From positions 1,426,001 through 1,490,000 of the forward strand of contig OZ253455.1 of NCBI GenBank assembly GCA_965261195.1: DNA of 64,000 bases, read 5' to 3'. Shown one piece after another: positions 9,032 to 18,539 of this stretch. Within the stretch, counting starts at the first letter, position 1. Every line of letters begins with the position of its first letter. Below the pieces are notes generated by a model. The model worked only from the letters and a program-made list of their open reading frames with translations, searched no databases and was not told where the DNA came from. The DNA is from Bin87 sp965261195. GTDB taxonomy: Bacteria; Chloroflexota; Dehalococcoidia; Lucifugimonadales; UBA3495. The position numbers and the translations under genes were made by a program.

Positions 9032-9438
9032 TTCTTACCGACCTCGGTGGGCTGCTTGAGCTCGTGGGTAATTACGCGGTCGATGAGCCGCCCGTCTTCG
9101 TCAACCGAAACCGCCTCGGTGACGATGTAGTTTTTGCCCCGGCGCAGGTACTTGTCGGCGATCCACGCCCGCACCGTGATCGTCTTGTCGCCGAGGGGAG
9201 GGTTGTAGCAGTAGAAGGCACACCGGGCGTTGACCGAACCGGAGTCCCGGTACCTGGCGTTGTACTGCTTGACATCCACTTTGTGGGAGATCGTCGGGAA
9301 GCCGGCCTCAGGGTCCATCACCCCTTGGCGGTAGGTGTCTATCATCTCCTGAGTGAGGAGGTATTGGTACGTCTCGAAGGTCTCACCGACCTCCAGGGCG
9401 TCCCAGTCCAGAAGTATTCGCACATCCGCTTCTACCAT
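9019..9438 (-). CDS. MaoC-like hot-dog hydratase, first half of a split pair
   Basis: 139 aa, starting MVEADVRILLDWDALEVGE, with a helix-rich N-terminus (YLLTQEMIDTYRQGVMDPEAGF) and hot-dog strands (KTITVRAWIADKYLRRGKNYIVTEAVSVDEDGRLI, quoted here in pieces: KTITVRAWIADKY and NYIVTEAVSVDEDG). It pairs with the following overlapping gene. A second split pair occurs at 57.5-58.5 kb, so this lineage seems to use this arrangement repeatedly. GGAAG precedes the ATG at 9438 by a normal spacing. Confidence 0.78.
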   Translation of the reverse strand: MVEADVRILLDWDALEVGETFETYQYLLTQEMIDTYRQGVMDPEAGFPTISHKVDVKQYNARYRDSGSVNARCAFYCYNPPLGDKTITVRAWIADKYLRRGKNYIVTEAVSVDEDGRLIDRVITHELKQPTEVGKKWGG

Positions 9439-9791
9439 AGCCGCACTTCCTTTCTTCTTTAACGCGTAGTTGGGATGCTTAACCGGCTAGATGCCCCGCC
9501 AGGAGCGCCGTCCTTCGACCCGGACGAAATGGCCCAAGCCGGGATCGGGAAAGTGTCCAGCGGAGACCAAATCTGCTCGGTAGCTGGGCAGATTCGCAGC
9601 GCGGGACATAACTTGGCCACATGACGCCGGTAGGTTTGAGTGGAAAGTCCCATCTCACAGCATTGTACAACAAGCCAAAACACTGATACTTGCGAATCCG
9701 CCTCTCGCGCCATGTTTGCACACAAATATCGGGCCTGTTACGCATAGGGATAAGGCATGAGTAGTTTTGACCGCCGGCGTCGCGCCGCACT
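9439..9791. other. Intergenic stretch containing a tRNA 3'-end-like fragment
   Basis: About 350 bp without a convincing gene. At 9693-9707 the 15-mer CGAATCCGCCTCTCG is identical to the T-arm/acceptor part of tRNA-Phe at 1759-1773 and runs on into CGCCAT, similar to the tRNA's GCACCAT. The rest of a tRNA is absent. The short minus-strand frames here show no recognisable protein. Confidence 0.4.
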
Positions 9792-11336
9792 TCATTGACC
9801 GGCCTGGATCCAGTCGGCGCACCGTTCGCCAATCATTATGGTGGTGCAGTTGGTGTTGGCCCTGATGACGTTGGGCATCACCGAGGCATCGGCCACCTTG
9901 ATGTTCTGCAGGCCGTGAATGTTGAGGAATGGGTCCACGACTGCCATTGCGTCGGTGGTTGGACCCATTTTGCAGGTGCCGGACGCATGAGTGGTGTTGA
10001 ACACCGTCCTGAGCATCCAGCTGTCCAGCGCCTCGTCGGAAGCAAGGTCTTCCTCCGTGGGTTGCAGGATTCGTTCCACGATCGGACTGAATGATTCGTG
10101 CCGGAGTAAATCGACGGTGATTCTTACGGACTCGCGCAGCCGTTCCCGGTCGCGCTCCAACTCCAGGTACCGATAGTTCAGGGAGGGCTGGACGCTGGGA
10201 TCGTTGGCGGAGAGTCTCACCTCGCCGGCCCCGTCGGCCAGTTCCAGGATGCAGTTGAAGCGGACGCCTTCGGGGTCGAAGGGGTCTGCGCCGCCAATGG
10301 GAGACGAAAACGAGGAAGCCGTAATCTGCATATCGTTACGGTCGGCGGAGCCGGTGGCGGTGTACCGCAGGGCAGTCTGGGACCTGGGCGCCAGCGGGTC
10401 CTGGGGATGATCGTCGCGAACCTGGCAGATTACAGCCACAATCGGATGGTCGCGCAGGTTCTGGCCCACGCCCGGCAGTTCGTGAACCACTGGAATGCCA
10501 AGCTCTCGCAGGTGGTCGGCGGGGCCGACGCCGGAAAGCATCAGCAGCTGGGGCGAGGCCATCGAGCCGGCGCTGAGCACAATCCGGCCGGCCTCGATTT
10601 GGTAAACCTCGCCACCGCTTTCCACCTCCACACCCACTGCGTTTTTCCCGTCAAACAGGATCCGGTGCACCATGACGTTGGCCCGCACGGTCAGGTTGAG
10701 CCGGTGCCGCACCGCGCTGAGGAAGGTGAGGGCGGTGCTCATGCGCACTCCTTCCGGATTGTTCATCGGGATCGGCCCGACACCACCGGAGTCCGGAGCG
10801 TTCATGTCGTAATCTTCCGAATAGCCCGCTTCCAACGAGGACCGGACAAAGGCTTGCTGAAACGGCAACCAGTCTTCCGGCTTGAAACGGCGCACCGGAA
10901 TCGGCCCTTCGCTGCCGTGGAAGTCGTCGCTAATGTCCAGGTCGGTTTCCATCTTCCGGAAAAATGGCAGGACGTCCAGGAACGACCACTGGTCGTTCCC
11001 AGCAGCGGCCCACCCGTCGTAATCCTCCGGGACGCCGCGCAACAACACCTGTCCGTTGATGGCGCTGGTGCCGCCCACCACCTTACCGCGCGGAGCCGGC
11101 AGCATATTGGCCTGCTCCGCGGAACCCTGAGCCCACCACGTCCAGTTGTGGGGAGCGCCCTGGGCCGAGGCGTCAGGCTTGTAGCCGTACTTCAGGTCGT
11201 CCGGGTAATACTGGTAGTCTGGATAGTCCGGGCCGGCTTCAAGCAGCAGCACCGAGCGGTTTGCGTCCTCGGCCAACCGGGATGCCACCACACAACCGCC
11301 GGAGCCGGCGCCGATCACGATAACGTCGTACTTCAT
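9792..11336 (-). CDS. GMC-family FAD oxidoreductase (choline/alcohol dehydrogenase-like)
   Basis: Oxidises an alcohol (or sugar/choline-like substrate) with FAD. The 514-aa protein starts at ATG 11336 (AAGGGG upstream); a TTG one codon earlier is not needed. It shows the N-terminal dinucleotide motif VIGAGSGGCVVASRLAED, LLEAGPD, the GMC signature PRGKVVGGTSAINGQ, ILSAGSMASPQLLMLSGVG, and the C-terminal HASGTCKMG ... DASVMPNVIRANTN region that holds the catalytic His. A close paralogue lies at 38114-39667. Substrate cannot be inferred. Confidence 0.92.
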   Translation of the reverse strand: MKYDVIVIGAGSGGCVVASRLAEDANRSVLLLEAGPDYPDYQYYPDDLKYGYKPDASAQGAPHNWTWWAQGSAEQANMLPAPRGKVVGGTSAINGQVLLRGVPEDYDGWAAAGNDQWSFLDVLPFFRKMETDLDISDDFHGSEGPIPVRRFKPEDWLPFQQAFVRSSLEAGYSEDYDMNAPDSGGVGPIPMNNPEGVRMSTALTFLSAVRHRLNLTVRANVMVHRILFDGKNAVGVEVESGGEVYQIEAGRIVLSAGSMASPQLLMLSGVGPADHLRELGIPVVHELPGVGQNLRDHPIVAVICQVRDDHPQDPLAPRSQTALRYTATGSADRNDMQITASSFSSPIGGADPFDPEGVRFNCILELADGAGEVRLSANDPSVQPSLNYRYLELERDRERLRESVRITVDLLRHESFSPIVERILQPTEEDLASDEALDSWMLRTVFNTTHASGTCKMGPTTDAMAVVDPFLNIHGLQNIKVADASVMPNVIRANTNCTTIMIGERCADWIQAGQ

Positions 11337-11536
11337 CAACTAGCCCCTTTCGTGCAGGTTGGGAATCATATGGGTGTGGGCACCAAGATAACGCCGCGCC
11401 GCGCAAGTATCAACTGGGTTGCTACGGCTGAAAGCCAGCAGGACATAACAACAGGAGGGCCGCGCTTGGGTCTGCGGCCCCCCTCGTTGCTGGCGAGTCG
11501 CAATACTAAAAGGCGACCCAAACAACTCAATGCACC

Positions 11537-13558
11537 TTAACCGCGGCCGTTACGCAGCAGCCGTCCCGGGAAGGCGCCGGTGGGCTCTCCGTCCTCGAAC
11601 GTTATCTCGCCGTTGACCATCGTCCAGCGGTAACCATTGGCTTTTTGGATACGCCGCCACTCGCCACCGGGCAGGTCCTCGGCAACTTCTGACGGCAGCA
11701 CCTCCAGTTTCTCCAAGTCGTAGACTACGATGTCGGCCGGAACGCCTTCTTTAATGGCGCCGCGGTCCCTGAACCCGCCGAAGTGGGCTGGCAGGTAGGA
11801 CAGTTTGAAGTGGGCATCCTCGAGCGTGATTACCTTCTCGTCGCGCACCAGCCAGGTCAGCATATCCGTCGGGTACGTTCCGGCAGTCAGGAACTTGACG
11901 TGGGCGCCGCCGTCGGAAACTCCGGCAACGACATGGATCGAGTCCAGCACCTCCGCGGTGTACTGCGCCTGGTCGCGACCCTGAGAATCGGCGAAGAACT
12001 CGGTGGCAAGGTCGTCCTCAACGCACATATCCAGCAGCGCATCAATAACGTGCTTGCCCTGCTCGTCGGCAATCTGTTGCACGGTCTGTCCCGCCTGAGG
12101 GCAGGAAGCCTCGGTTTCGTCCGGCGCCAGGGCAATCATCCGCCCGTCGACTACGTTGACGACGAAGGATTTCAACCGCAGGTCGGGATTGGTGATGCAG
12201 CGTCCGCCGTCGTGCTCGTATTCGTAGCCGTGGGTGTCGCATACGAACTGGCAGCCGTCGCTGTCGACGGTTCCGCCCTGGTGCGCGCAAACCACGGACA
12301 GCAACTTGTAGCCGTCACGGTTCTTGGTCAGGAAGTAGTCCGCGCCACCCGCGTTCACCTTCGCCGGCAGGTGCGGGTAGTCCGACTCGGCCCCAATGTC
12401 AATCTTGACCTTGCGGGTCATCACCTGGAGGCTGCCCACCGAGCCGGGAACCACCTGGGTGGGGCGGCGACCGGAGTCCCACTCTTCCTTCAGCTTGCGG
12501 CGCATCTCCGGGTCCTGCATCTTCGCCTTGCGTTCCGACTTGTTGCCCAGGGTTACGTCGCGCCAGGCGGGTGTGTCGTCAAAAAGGTTCCAGTCTTCAA
12601 AGGTCAACTCAAAGCCGCCGCGACGGGTTGCACCCTGGCCGTAGACTCGCAGGCCGCGCTCGGCGCAGCTTTCCAGCCACCGAATGCGCTCCCGATGCTG
12701 TTCGGGATGGACTGCGTTGGGGGCGACGGCCTGATAGAGCACGGGCCGATTGGCAGTCTCGGCCACCTTTTCGAAGAACAGGCGAGTTTCCTCACCCAGT
12801 GGACGGCCTTCTTCGCCGGTCTCCTGATAGGCTAATTCAATGAAGCCCTCGTCGCGGTCGCTGAGAACCTTGGCGAAGGTGAGCACCTCGTGCTCCGACA
12901 GCATATCGGTAATCATCGGCGTGCCGTCGTAGTCGCGTTGCACCGAGTTCACGCCGAGGACCTGGGCCGACCATCCGCAGGCGCCGGCGTCCATCGCCTC
13001 GTTAATGAGTCGAACCATTTCCTGCAATTCTGCTTCGGTAGGGCGCCGTTGCTTCGCTTCATCCCAGCCCATCACCCAGGCGTACAGCGGGGTGAGAGGA
13101 ACATAGGTCAGGCAGTTGATACCCTTGGGAGTGTTGGCGAGACTATCGATAAAGTCGGGGAAGGTAACCCAGTTCCAGGGCATACCGTCCTTCATTGCAT
13201 CGTAGGGGATGGCCTCGTTGCGGGTCATGCTGAGCATGGCGCGGTCCTGATCCTCCACGCGGGAAGGGGCGAAGCCAAACCCGCAGTTGCCCAGCGCCAC
13301 CGACGTCACGCCGTGCCAGCCGGACAGGGTGCAGTAGGGATCCCAGAAAATCTGGGCGTCATAATGAGTGTGCAGGTCGACGAAACCCGGGGCCACAATC
13401 AATCCCTTGGCATCGAGGACACGGTCGGCGGTGCCACCGTTGAGTCCGCCAATCTTGGCGATTTTACCGTCCCTGATTGCTACGTCGCTGACGAACCGGG
13501 GTGTGCGGGTTCCGTCAACTATGGTGCCTCCTCGGATAATGATGTCGTAATGCGCCAT
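11537..13558 (-). CDS. N-acyl-D-amino-acid deacylase-type amidohydrolase with an inserted Rieske [2Fe-2S] domain
   Basis: An amidohydrolase of the D-aminoacylase/dihydroorotase type, 673 aa; the family is usually about 480-580 aa. The amidohydrolase frame is complete: N-terminal beta-sandwich IIIRGGTIVDGTRTPR, metal motif GFVDLHTHYD (His63, His65), NCGFGFAP, EDWNLFDDTP, then late SDGGAHVKF (Asp549, His553) and the C-terminal sandwich EGVPADIVVYD. Between about residues 383 and 478 sits an extra module with Rieske ligand pairs Cys424-x-His426 (VVCAHQGG) and Cys440-x2-His443 (VCDTHGYEY), ending in LKSFVVNVVDGRMIAL. The reading frame is unbroken. ATG 13558 has TTGGAGG at 6-7 nt. The family role is removal of N-acyl groups from D-amino acids; what the cluster does here is unknown. 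Confidence 0.88.
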   Translation of the reverse strand: MAHYDIIIRGGTIVDGTRTPRFVSDVAIRDGKIAKIGGLNGGTADRVLDAKGLIVAPGFVDLHTHYDAQIFWDPYCTLSGWHGVTSVALGNCGFGFAPSRVEDQDRAMLSMTRNEAIPYDAMKDGMPWNWVTFPDFIDSLANTPKGINCLTYVPLTPLYAWVMGWDEAKQRRPTEAELQEMVRLINEAMDAGACGWSAQVLGVNSVQRDYDGTPMITDMLSEHEVLTFAKVLSDRDEGFIELAYQETGEEGRPLGEETRLFFEKVAETANRPVLYQAVAPNAVHPEQHRERIRWLESCAERGLRVYGQGATRRGGFELTFEDWNLFDDTPAWRDVTLGNKSERKAKMQDPEMRRKLKEEWDSGRRPTQVVPGSVGSLQVMTRKVKIDIGAESDYPHLPAKVNAGGADYFLTKNRDGYKLLSVVCAHQGGTVDSDGCQFVCDTHGYEYEHDGGRCITNPDLRLKSFVVNVVDGRMIALAPDETEASCPQAGQTVQQIADEQGKHVIDALLDMCVEDDLATEFFADSQGRDQAQYTAEVLDSIHVVAGVSDGGAHVKFLTAGTYPTDMLTWLVRDEKVITLEDAHFKLSYLPAHFGGFRDRGAIKEGVPADIVVYDLEKLEVLPSEVAEDLPGGEWRRIQKANGYRWTMVNGEITFEDGEPTGAFPGRLLRNGRG

Positions 13559-13842
13559 AATTTGCCTCCAATCTCGTGCCTTGCCATGCGGGGCAGTGGA
13601 GAACGGCTACGTTGCCGGTCTCGGCTAATAATCGGAGTTTAGGGTACGTAGCGCATCAGCGTCAATGATACGGCAACTCTGCGCCGATGTTTCGCTACTA
13701 ATCGTAACCAATCAGCTATATGCGACGAATTGCGCAGCTCGATAAACGGGGAGCCGGCGCGCGATCGGCGCCAACGGCATAGGTTGCCCGGAGGCTTTCC
13801 AGCGCTCCGGGCGTCTCGGTTTCCTGACCCGTTGGGCGCTGA

Positions 13843-14865
13843 CTAACCCGGCAGTTCAGTGACGGATATCCAGCACGGGCCGTTTCCCAACGGGAGCGTC
13901 CCCGCCCGGGTCAACGCTCCGGATTGCTGGTCGACGCTGAAGATCGCCATTTGGCCGGAATCCTGGCCGGCCGAGTAGATGAACCGGTCACCAGGGCCTA
14001 GGCACAACGCGTTGGGTCGGGCCTCAGAGGGAACAATCCCGTTGGATGACAACTCACCCGAAGCGGTATCAACCGTAAAGCAGGCAATGCTGTCGTGTCC
14101 CCGGTTGGGAGCGAACAGGAACCGGCCCGAGGCAGCGACCTGAATCTGGGAGCAGGTATTCCGCTCATTAAAACCTTCTGGGAGGGTGGTAACAGTCTGG
14201 AATTCGGCCAGGGTTCCTTGCGCCGTATCCAGGCGATACCCGGTAACGCTGCACCCCTGTTCGTCGGAAAAGTAAAGGACGTCCAGCGAGGGGTGGAAGC
14301 AGAAATGTCGAGGACCGGAGAACGCCACCGGTTCCACTGACGGAGGCGTGTTGTAGGAAATGTGGCCGGTGTTCTCGTCGAACCGGAACTGATAGATAGA
14401 GTTGGGGCCATTGCCGGCGATATGGGGAACGAAAGCGTAGGTGTTGGTCGGGTCGGTTTGCATGGCGTGGGCGCCGGTGGCCGTTTCCAGCCACTCGATG
14501 GGTGCGCCGCCCACTGAACCATCGTCCCCGATGGGATGCACTCCCACGTGGGCGCCCTGGTAATAGGCCGACAGCACGAACTTGCCCTTGCGGTCGGTAG
14601 CAATGTAGGTGGGCCACGCCTCCACGCCAACCGACCCGTTCGGTGTGAGGCCGCCATTGGCCTGGTCAATCTGGAAGCTGACGATCTGTTGGACCTCGCG
14701 GCACCCGGCATACAGGTACCGGCTATCAGGACTGATCGCCATGGTGAACGGCCCGCCGGGAACGGATACATCAGCATGAGGAGTCAAATCGCCAGTTTGG
14801 GGGTCTACGGTAAACACCGATATCTTGTTGTCTCCCTGAACCGCCACGTACATATAATGAGGCAT
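13843..14865 (-). CDS. Lactonase-family seven-bladed beta-propeller (6-phosphogluconolactonase-like)
   Basis: 340 aa, built from repeated blades of the type YMYVAVQGDNKISVFTVDPQTG ... GGPFTMAISPDSRYLYAG ... GPRHFCFHPSLDVLYFSDEQG, matching the lactonase (YbhE/YkgB-like) family. Such proteins hydrolyse 6-phosphogluconolactone or other lactones, or act as uncharacterised propellers. No signal peptide is evident, so it is probably cytoplasmic. ATG 14865 with AAGGAG 7 nt upstream. Separate from the amidohydrolase gene by about 280 bp of non-coding sequence. Confidence 0.85.
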   Translation of the reverse strand: MPHYMYVAVQGDNKISVFTVDPQTGDLTPHADVSVPGGPFTMAISPDSRYLYAGCREVQQIVSFQIDQANGGLTPNGSVGVEAWPTYIATDRKGKFVLSAYYQGAHVGVHPIGDDGSVGGAPIEWLETATGAHAMQTDPTNTYAFVPHIAGNGPNSIYQFRFDENTGHISYNTPPSVEPVAFSGPRHFCFHPSLDVLYFSDEQGCSVTGYRLDTAQGTLAEFQTVTTLPEGFNERNTCSQIQVAASGRFLFAPNRGHDSIACFTVDTASGELSSNGIVPSEARPNALCLGPGDRFIYSAGQDSGQMAIFSVDQQSGALTRAGTLPLGNGPCWISVTELPG

Positions 14866-14944
14866 TGCGTACTCCTTCCGTTGGGTGCGGTCTGATCCTG
14901 CTGCGCTGCACTCTAAACACCCGAACCAACTCGGTCAATCCCCG

Positions 14945-15110
14945 TATCACCGCCCACTTTGTCATTGCGAGCGCAGCGTGGCAATCTCGTCGCCGTGGCA
15001 ACGGTGGTTCGCCGACGTGTGTTCAACGCATCGAGATTGCCGCGTCCCTCGACCAGCTCGGGAGGAGCGGGCGCTCCTCGCAATGACGGATTAAACTGGG
15101 TACGCGTGAG
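14945..15110. repeat. Palindromic dispersed repeat, family A copy 2
   Basis: Left arm TTGTCATTGCGAGCGCAGCG from 14960. Right arm GCTCCTCGCAATGAC to 15087, then the conserved tail GGGTACGCGTGAG ending about 15110. Lies between the divergent lactonase and monooxygenase genes. Confidence 0.8.
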
Positions 15111-15273
15111 CCCGGGTCCGGTGGTGCTGCCGGCGCGACAATCGGTTATAATCCGCAGCAATGGGGATGCAGGGTGGTTCTGGGAATGAATGCAGCGTCG
15201 TTTGGCGCGGCGATGGCTACGTGAGCGCATGGGTCGTGAAGACCGGATTGGCGCGGCGACCGAAGGAGGAAGT

Positions 15274-16908
15274 ATGACGAGTTCTCTGGAAAACAATACT
15301 GCAACTGGTGCGCGGTCGGATGATGGCGTGGATGAGTTTGATGCCATCGTCGTTGGGGCCGGCGTTACCGGGTTGTATTCGATGTACCGCTTGCGGGAGC
15401 TGGGCTTCTCGGTTCAGGCGTTCGAGGATGGCACCGGCGTCGGCGGCACCTGGTACTGGAACCGATATCCGGGGGCCCGTTTCGACTCCGAGAGTTACAC
15501 CTACGGTTACTCCTTCTCCAAAGAACTCCTGCAAGAGTGGGACTGGAAGGAACTGTATTCCGGCCAGCCGGAGAACGAGCGCTACCTGAATTACGTGGCG
15601 GACAAATTTGACCTGCGTCGGCACATCCGGTTGAATTCACGGGTGGTTGCGGCCGTTTTCGATGAAGCTGACAACCGCTGGGAAGTGGAGATTGCGGACG
15701 GCTACCGGGCGCGTGCCAAGTTCCTGATTACGGCGGTGGGCATTTTGTCCGCGCACTACATTCCGGATTTTGAAGGAATCGACAGCTTCGAAGGGCAGTG
15801 GTGCCACACCGGCCGCTGGCCGGCCGAAGGGATGGACCTGGCCGGCAAGCGCGTCGGCGTGGTCGGTACGGGCGCCACCGGCGTACAGCTCATCACGGAA
15901 ATTGCCAAGGAAGTGGAACACCTTACCGTGTTCCAGCGAACCGCCAACTACTGCGCGCCGCTGCGCAACCGCCTCATCGACGAGCAGATGCAGCAGGAAA
16001 TCAAGGCGAATTACCCGGAGATTTTCGAGCAATGTCTGTCAACCCCCGGGTCATTTATGCACCAGTTCGACCCACGATCCGCCCTGGACGTTCCGCCCGA
16101 GGAACGGATGGATCAATACGAAGCGCTGTGGGCGGAACCCGGTTTCAAGAAATGGCTCAGTAATTTCTATGACGTGATGCTGCCCGGCGAGGCCAACGAG
16201 GACTACGCGGAGTTTGTGCGCAACAAGATTCGCGCACGGGTGCATGACCCGGAAGTTGCCGAAATGCTGGTGCCCAAAGATCACATGTTTGGCTCCAAGC
16301 GCCTGCCTTGTGAGAGCGGTTATTACGAGGTGTATAACCAGGACAACGTCCTGCTGGTTGACGTGCGGGAAGCCCCCATCGAGCGTATTACGCCCCAGGG
16401 CCTCAAAACCGCTGCTGCCGACTACGAGTTTGATGTGCTCATCTTTGCCACCGGCTACGACGCGGTTACCGGCTCCCTGAACCGAATGCGCATCCAGGGT
16501 CTGGGCGGGGAGACGCTGCAGGAAAAATTCACCAATGGCCCGCGTACCTACATGGGCATTTCCAGCTCCGGCTTTCCCAACCTGTTCACCGTCAATGCCG
16601 CTTCGGTGGGCAACTTCGTGCGCGCTGCCGAGCCGCTGGTGGATTGGGTGACCGAGTGCATCAACTATGTGCGTAACCAAGGGTATGCCCGGGTTGCGGC
16701 CACGCCGGATGCGGAAGAGGCGTGGGTGCAGCACATCGCCGAGGACGGCGCTAAAATTCTGCGGACGCAGGCCAATTCCTGGTTCGTGGGCGCCAACATT
16801 CCTGGCAAGGCGCGGGTATTGCTGACTGCTCCCGACAGCGCTCCGGCCATGAGAGCCAAGCGCGCCGAGGTTGCGGCCAACGGCTACGAAGGATTCGCGA
16901 TGGAGTAG
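15274..16908 (+). CDS. Flavin-containing (Baeyer-Villiger type) monooxygenase
   Basis: Class B flavoprotein monooxygenase that uses FAD and NADPH to insert oxygen into ketones or related substrates. From ATG 15274 (AAGGAGGAAGT just upstream) it is 544 aa; an upstream in-frame ATG has no ribosome site. Motifs: FAD-binding VVGAGVTGLYSMYRL (28-33 GAGVTG), GGTWYWNRYPGARFDSES, the BVMO fingerprint FEGQWCHTGRWP (172-183, F-x-G-x3-H-x3-W-P), and NADPH-binding GVVGTGATGVQ (198-203). All key positions are present. Closest in style to cyclohexanone/phenylacetone monooxygenases. The gene is followed by a strong terminator. Confidence 0.93.
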   Translation: MTSSLENNTATGARSDDGVDEFDAIVVGAGVTGLYSMYRLRELGFSVQAFEDGTGVGGTWYWNRYPGARFDSESYTYGYSFSKELLQEWDWKELYSGQPENERYLNYVADKFDLRRHIRLNSRVVAAVFDEADNRWEVEIADGYRARAKFLITAVGILSAHYIPDFEGIDSFEGQWCHTGRWPAEGMDLAGKRVGVVGTGATGVQLITEIAKEVEHLTVFQRTANYCAPLRNRLIDEQMQQEIKANYPEIFEQCLSTPGSFMHQFDPRSALDVPPEERMDQYEALWAEPGFKKWLSNFYDVMLPGEANEDYAEFVRNKIRARVHDPEVAEMLVPKDHMFGSKRLPCESGYYEVYNQDNVLLVDVREAPIERITPQGLKTAAADYEFDVLIFATGYDAVTGSLNRMRIQGLGGETLQEKFTNGPRTYMGISSSGFPNLFTVNAASVGNFVRAAEPLVDWVTECINYVRNQGYARVAATPDAEEAWVQHIAEDGAKILRTQANSWFVGANIPGKARVLLTAPDSAPAMRAKRAEVAANGYEGFAME

Positions 16909-16941
16909 GCTCCCCCGCCAACTCACCCTACCTGGGCAAGC

Positions 16942-16975
16942 ATCCCCGACGTGTCAAACGTCGGGGATTTTTATT
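16942..16975 (+). terminator. Rho-independent terminator of the monooxygenase gene
   Basis: Perfect 10-bp stem ATCCCCGACG/CGTCGGGGAT with a 7-nt loop, followed by TTTTTATTATT on the plus strand. It starts about 33 nt after the stop codon at 16908. Confidence 0.9.
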
Positions 16976-17019
16976 ATCCGCGTAGCTTGGTTTGGGGGAG
17001 CTTGGTTTGTTGAACCTCG

Positions 17020-17916
17020 CTAATATTTCCGCAGGAAGGGCGCCCCGACACCGAGGATTTGCTGGCGGCATACCGACCAGCATTCTGTCAACACCGTCTG
17101 GACGGTGGCGGCGTCTGGGCCGATGACCTTGATGCCGAGGCCGTTTCCGTCGGGCAGGGTGCTGGCTCCGCCTTGCACACAGGCACGCGCTGGCAGCAAT
17201 TCTTGCAGTTGTTCCAGTATGGCGCGCACTCGCGGCGCGTCGGTCACGCACAGCATGGAACCCAGGGTGGGAGCGGATACGAAGTCTGGCGCGTCGTCCG
17301 CCACCGGGCCCAAAACCGCTATGCCGAGGGGGTTGCGGGTGGTGGGAGTCAAATCAAAAGCTTCCCGATAAACCGGGTGCCCGTGCTGGCCGTTGACAAT
17401 CAGGCGGCTGCTCAGGCGCGCGTACCGGAAACGCTCACCCATTGCAACGCGGCCCGGTGTGATGATTTCCCAGTGCAACAGAGTGCCGCCCGGAGACACA
17501 TCTACGCAGGTGGATTGCTCAAAATTTGCCGACCCGAACGGGATGATGGGGTCGGGCAGATACTCCAGGTAGCCGCCCGCTTCCACCGTCAACTCAACCT
17601 GCTGGCGCGCCGACCCGTCGGGCATGGCGTACAACTTGGTGGCGTTCTGAGTGGTGATGTGCGCCTGGGCGCCGGTGGATACCGTGATGGACACCCGATG
17701 CTGGTCGTATTGCAGAAAGCCGCCGGTCGGGTTGACCAGATAGATGAAAGCCATTGCGGGCAGCGATTCGTCGAGATAATGTGCCCGCTGCACCACCAAT
17801 GGCGGCTCGGTGCGGCATTGCGTCAACCGGGTTTTCCCGTCGCGCACCGCCAGAACCAGCCTTGCCAATCCCCGCTGTGCCGGATGGGGTGGGTCAGCAA
17901 CGGGCTGGCGCAGCAT
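17020..17916 (-). CDS. ureD: Urease accessory protein UreD
   Basis: UreD binds apo-urease and scaffolds UreF/UreG for nickel insertion. The 298-aa protein has the UreD pattern: ESLPAMAFIYLVNPTGGFLQYD, AQAHITTQNATKLYAM, GYLEYLPDPIIPFGSANFEQ, and HWEIITPGRVAMGE. Last gene of the urea locus, overlapping the end of ureG by 23 nt. It lies downstream of ureG, whereas many operons place ureD first. The C-terminus GVGAPFLRKY is complete. Confidence 0.93.
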   Translation of the reverse strand: MLRQPVADPPHPAQRGLARLVLAVRDGKTRLTQCRTEPPLVVQRAHYLDESLPAMAFIYLVNPTGGFLQYDQHRVSITVSTGAQAHITTQNATKLYAMPDGSARQQVELTVEAGGYLEYLPDPIIPFGSANFEQSTCVDVSPGGTLLHWEIITPGRVAMGERFRYARLSSRLIVNGQHGHPVYREAFDLTPTTRNPLGIAVLGPVADDAPDFVSAPTLGSMLCVTDAPRVRAILEQLQELLPARACVQGGASTLPDGNGLGIKVIGPDAATVQTVLTECWSVCRQQILGVGAPFLRKY

Positions 17917-18520
17917 CCATTGCCTCGAGGATGTGAGTCAGCACCGGTTCCAGGCCGTCACCGGTGCGGCAGTTGGTGAACAGCCACGGCTGCTGGCCCC
18001 GCACGATGGCAAGGTCGCGACGCATTACGTCCAGGTCGGCGCCGACGTAGGGAGCCAGGTCGGTTTTGTTGACAACCAGCAAGTCGGTTTGAGTGATCCC
18101 CTGCCCGCGCTTGCGCGGAATTTTGTCGCCGGCGGCTACGTCGATGACGTAAATCTGGTAGTCTGCCAACGCGGGACTGAAGGTCAACGTGAGGTTGTCG
18201 CCACCGCTTTCGATGAGAATGATGTCAGAGTCAGGGTAAGCGTCGGTCAGCTCTTCCACGGCCAGCAGATTCAGGCTGGGGTCTTCGCGCACCGCCGTGT
18301 GCGGGCAGGCTCCGGTAGCGACGCCACGAATGCGACCGGTGTCAAACACGTCGTGCAGCGCGTTCTTGGCGTGGTCGGCATCCTCTCGGGTGAAGATGTC
18401 GTTCGTAATCACCAGCGGTTGGAGGCCCTGAGCCAATAGCAGCGGCACCAGCGACTCGATGAGGGACGTCTTGCCCGACCCCACCGGCCCGCCGACCCCA
18501 ATTCTAGGGATTCTGGACAT
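17894..18520 (-). CDS. ureG: Urease accessory GTPase UreG
   Basis: SIMIBI-class GTPase that powers nickel delivery to urease. 208 aa, with P-loop GVGGPVGSGKTS (residues 8-19), the metal-binding CPH triad in GVATGACPHTAVRED, the ESGGDNLTLTFSP motif and the NKTDLAPYVG specificity motif. ATG 18520 with AGGAG about 11 nt upstream. A roughly 400-bp repeat separates it from ureF. Confidence 0.97.
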   Translation of the reverse strand: MSRIPRIGVGGPVGSGKTSLIESLVPLLLAQGLQPLVITNDIFTREDADHAKNALHDVFDTGRIRGVATGACPHTAVREDPSLNLLAVEELTDAYPDSDIILIESGGDNLTLTFSPALADYQIYVIDVAAGDKIPRKRGQGITQTDLLVVNKTDLAPYVGADLDVMRRDLAIVRGQQPWLFTNCRTGDGLEPVLTHILEAMDAAPARC

Positions 18521-18539
18521 ATTCCTGTGCTCCTCTTAA

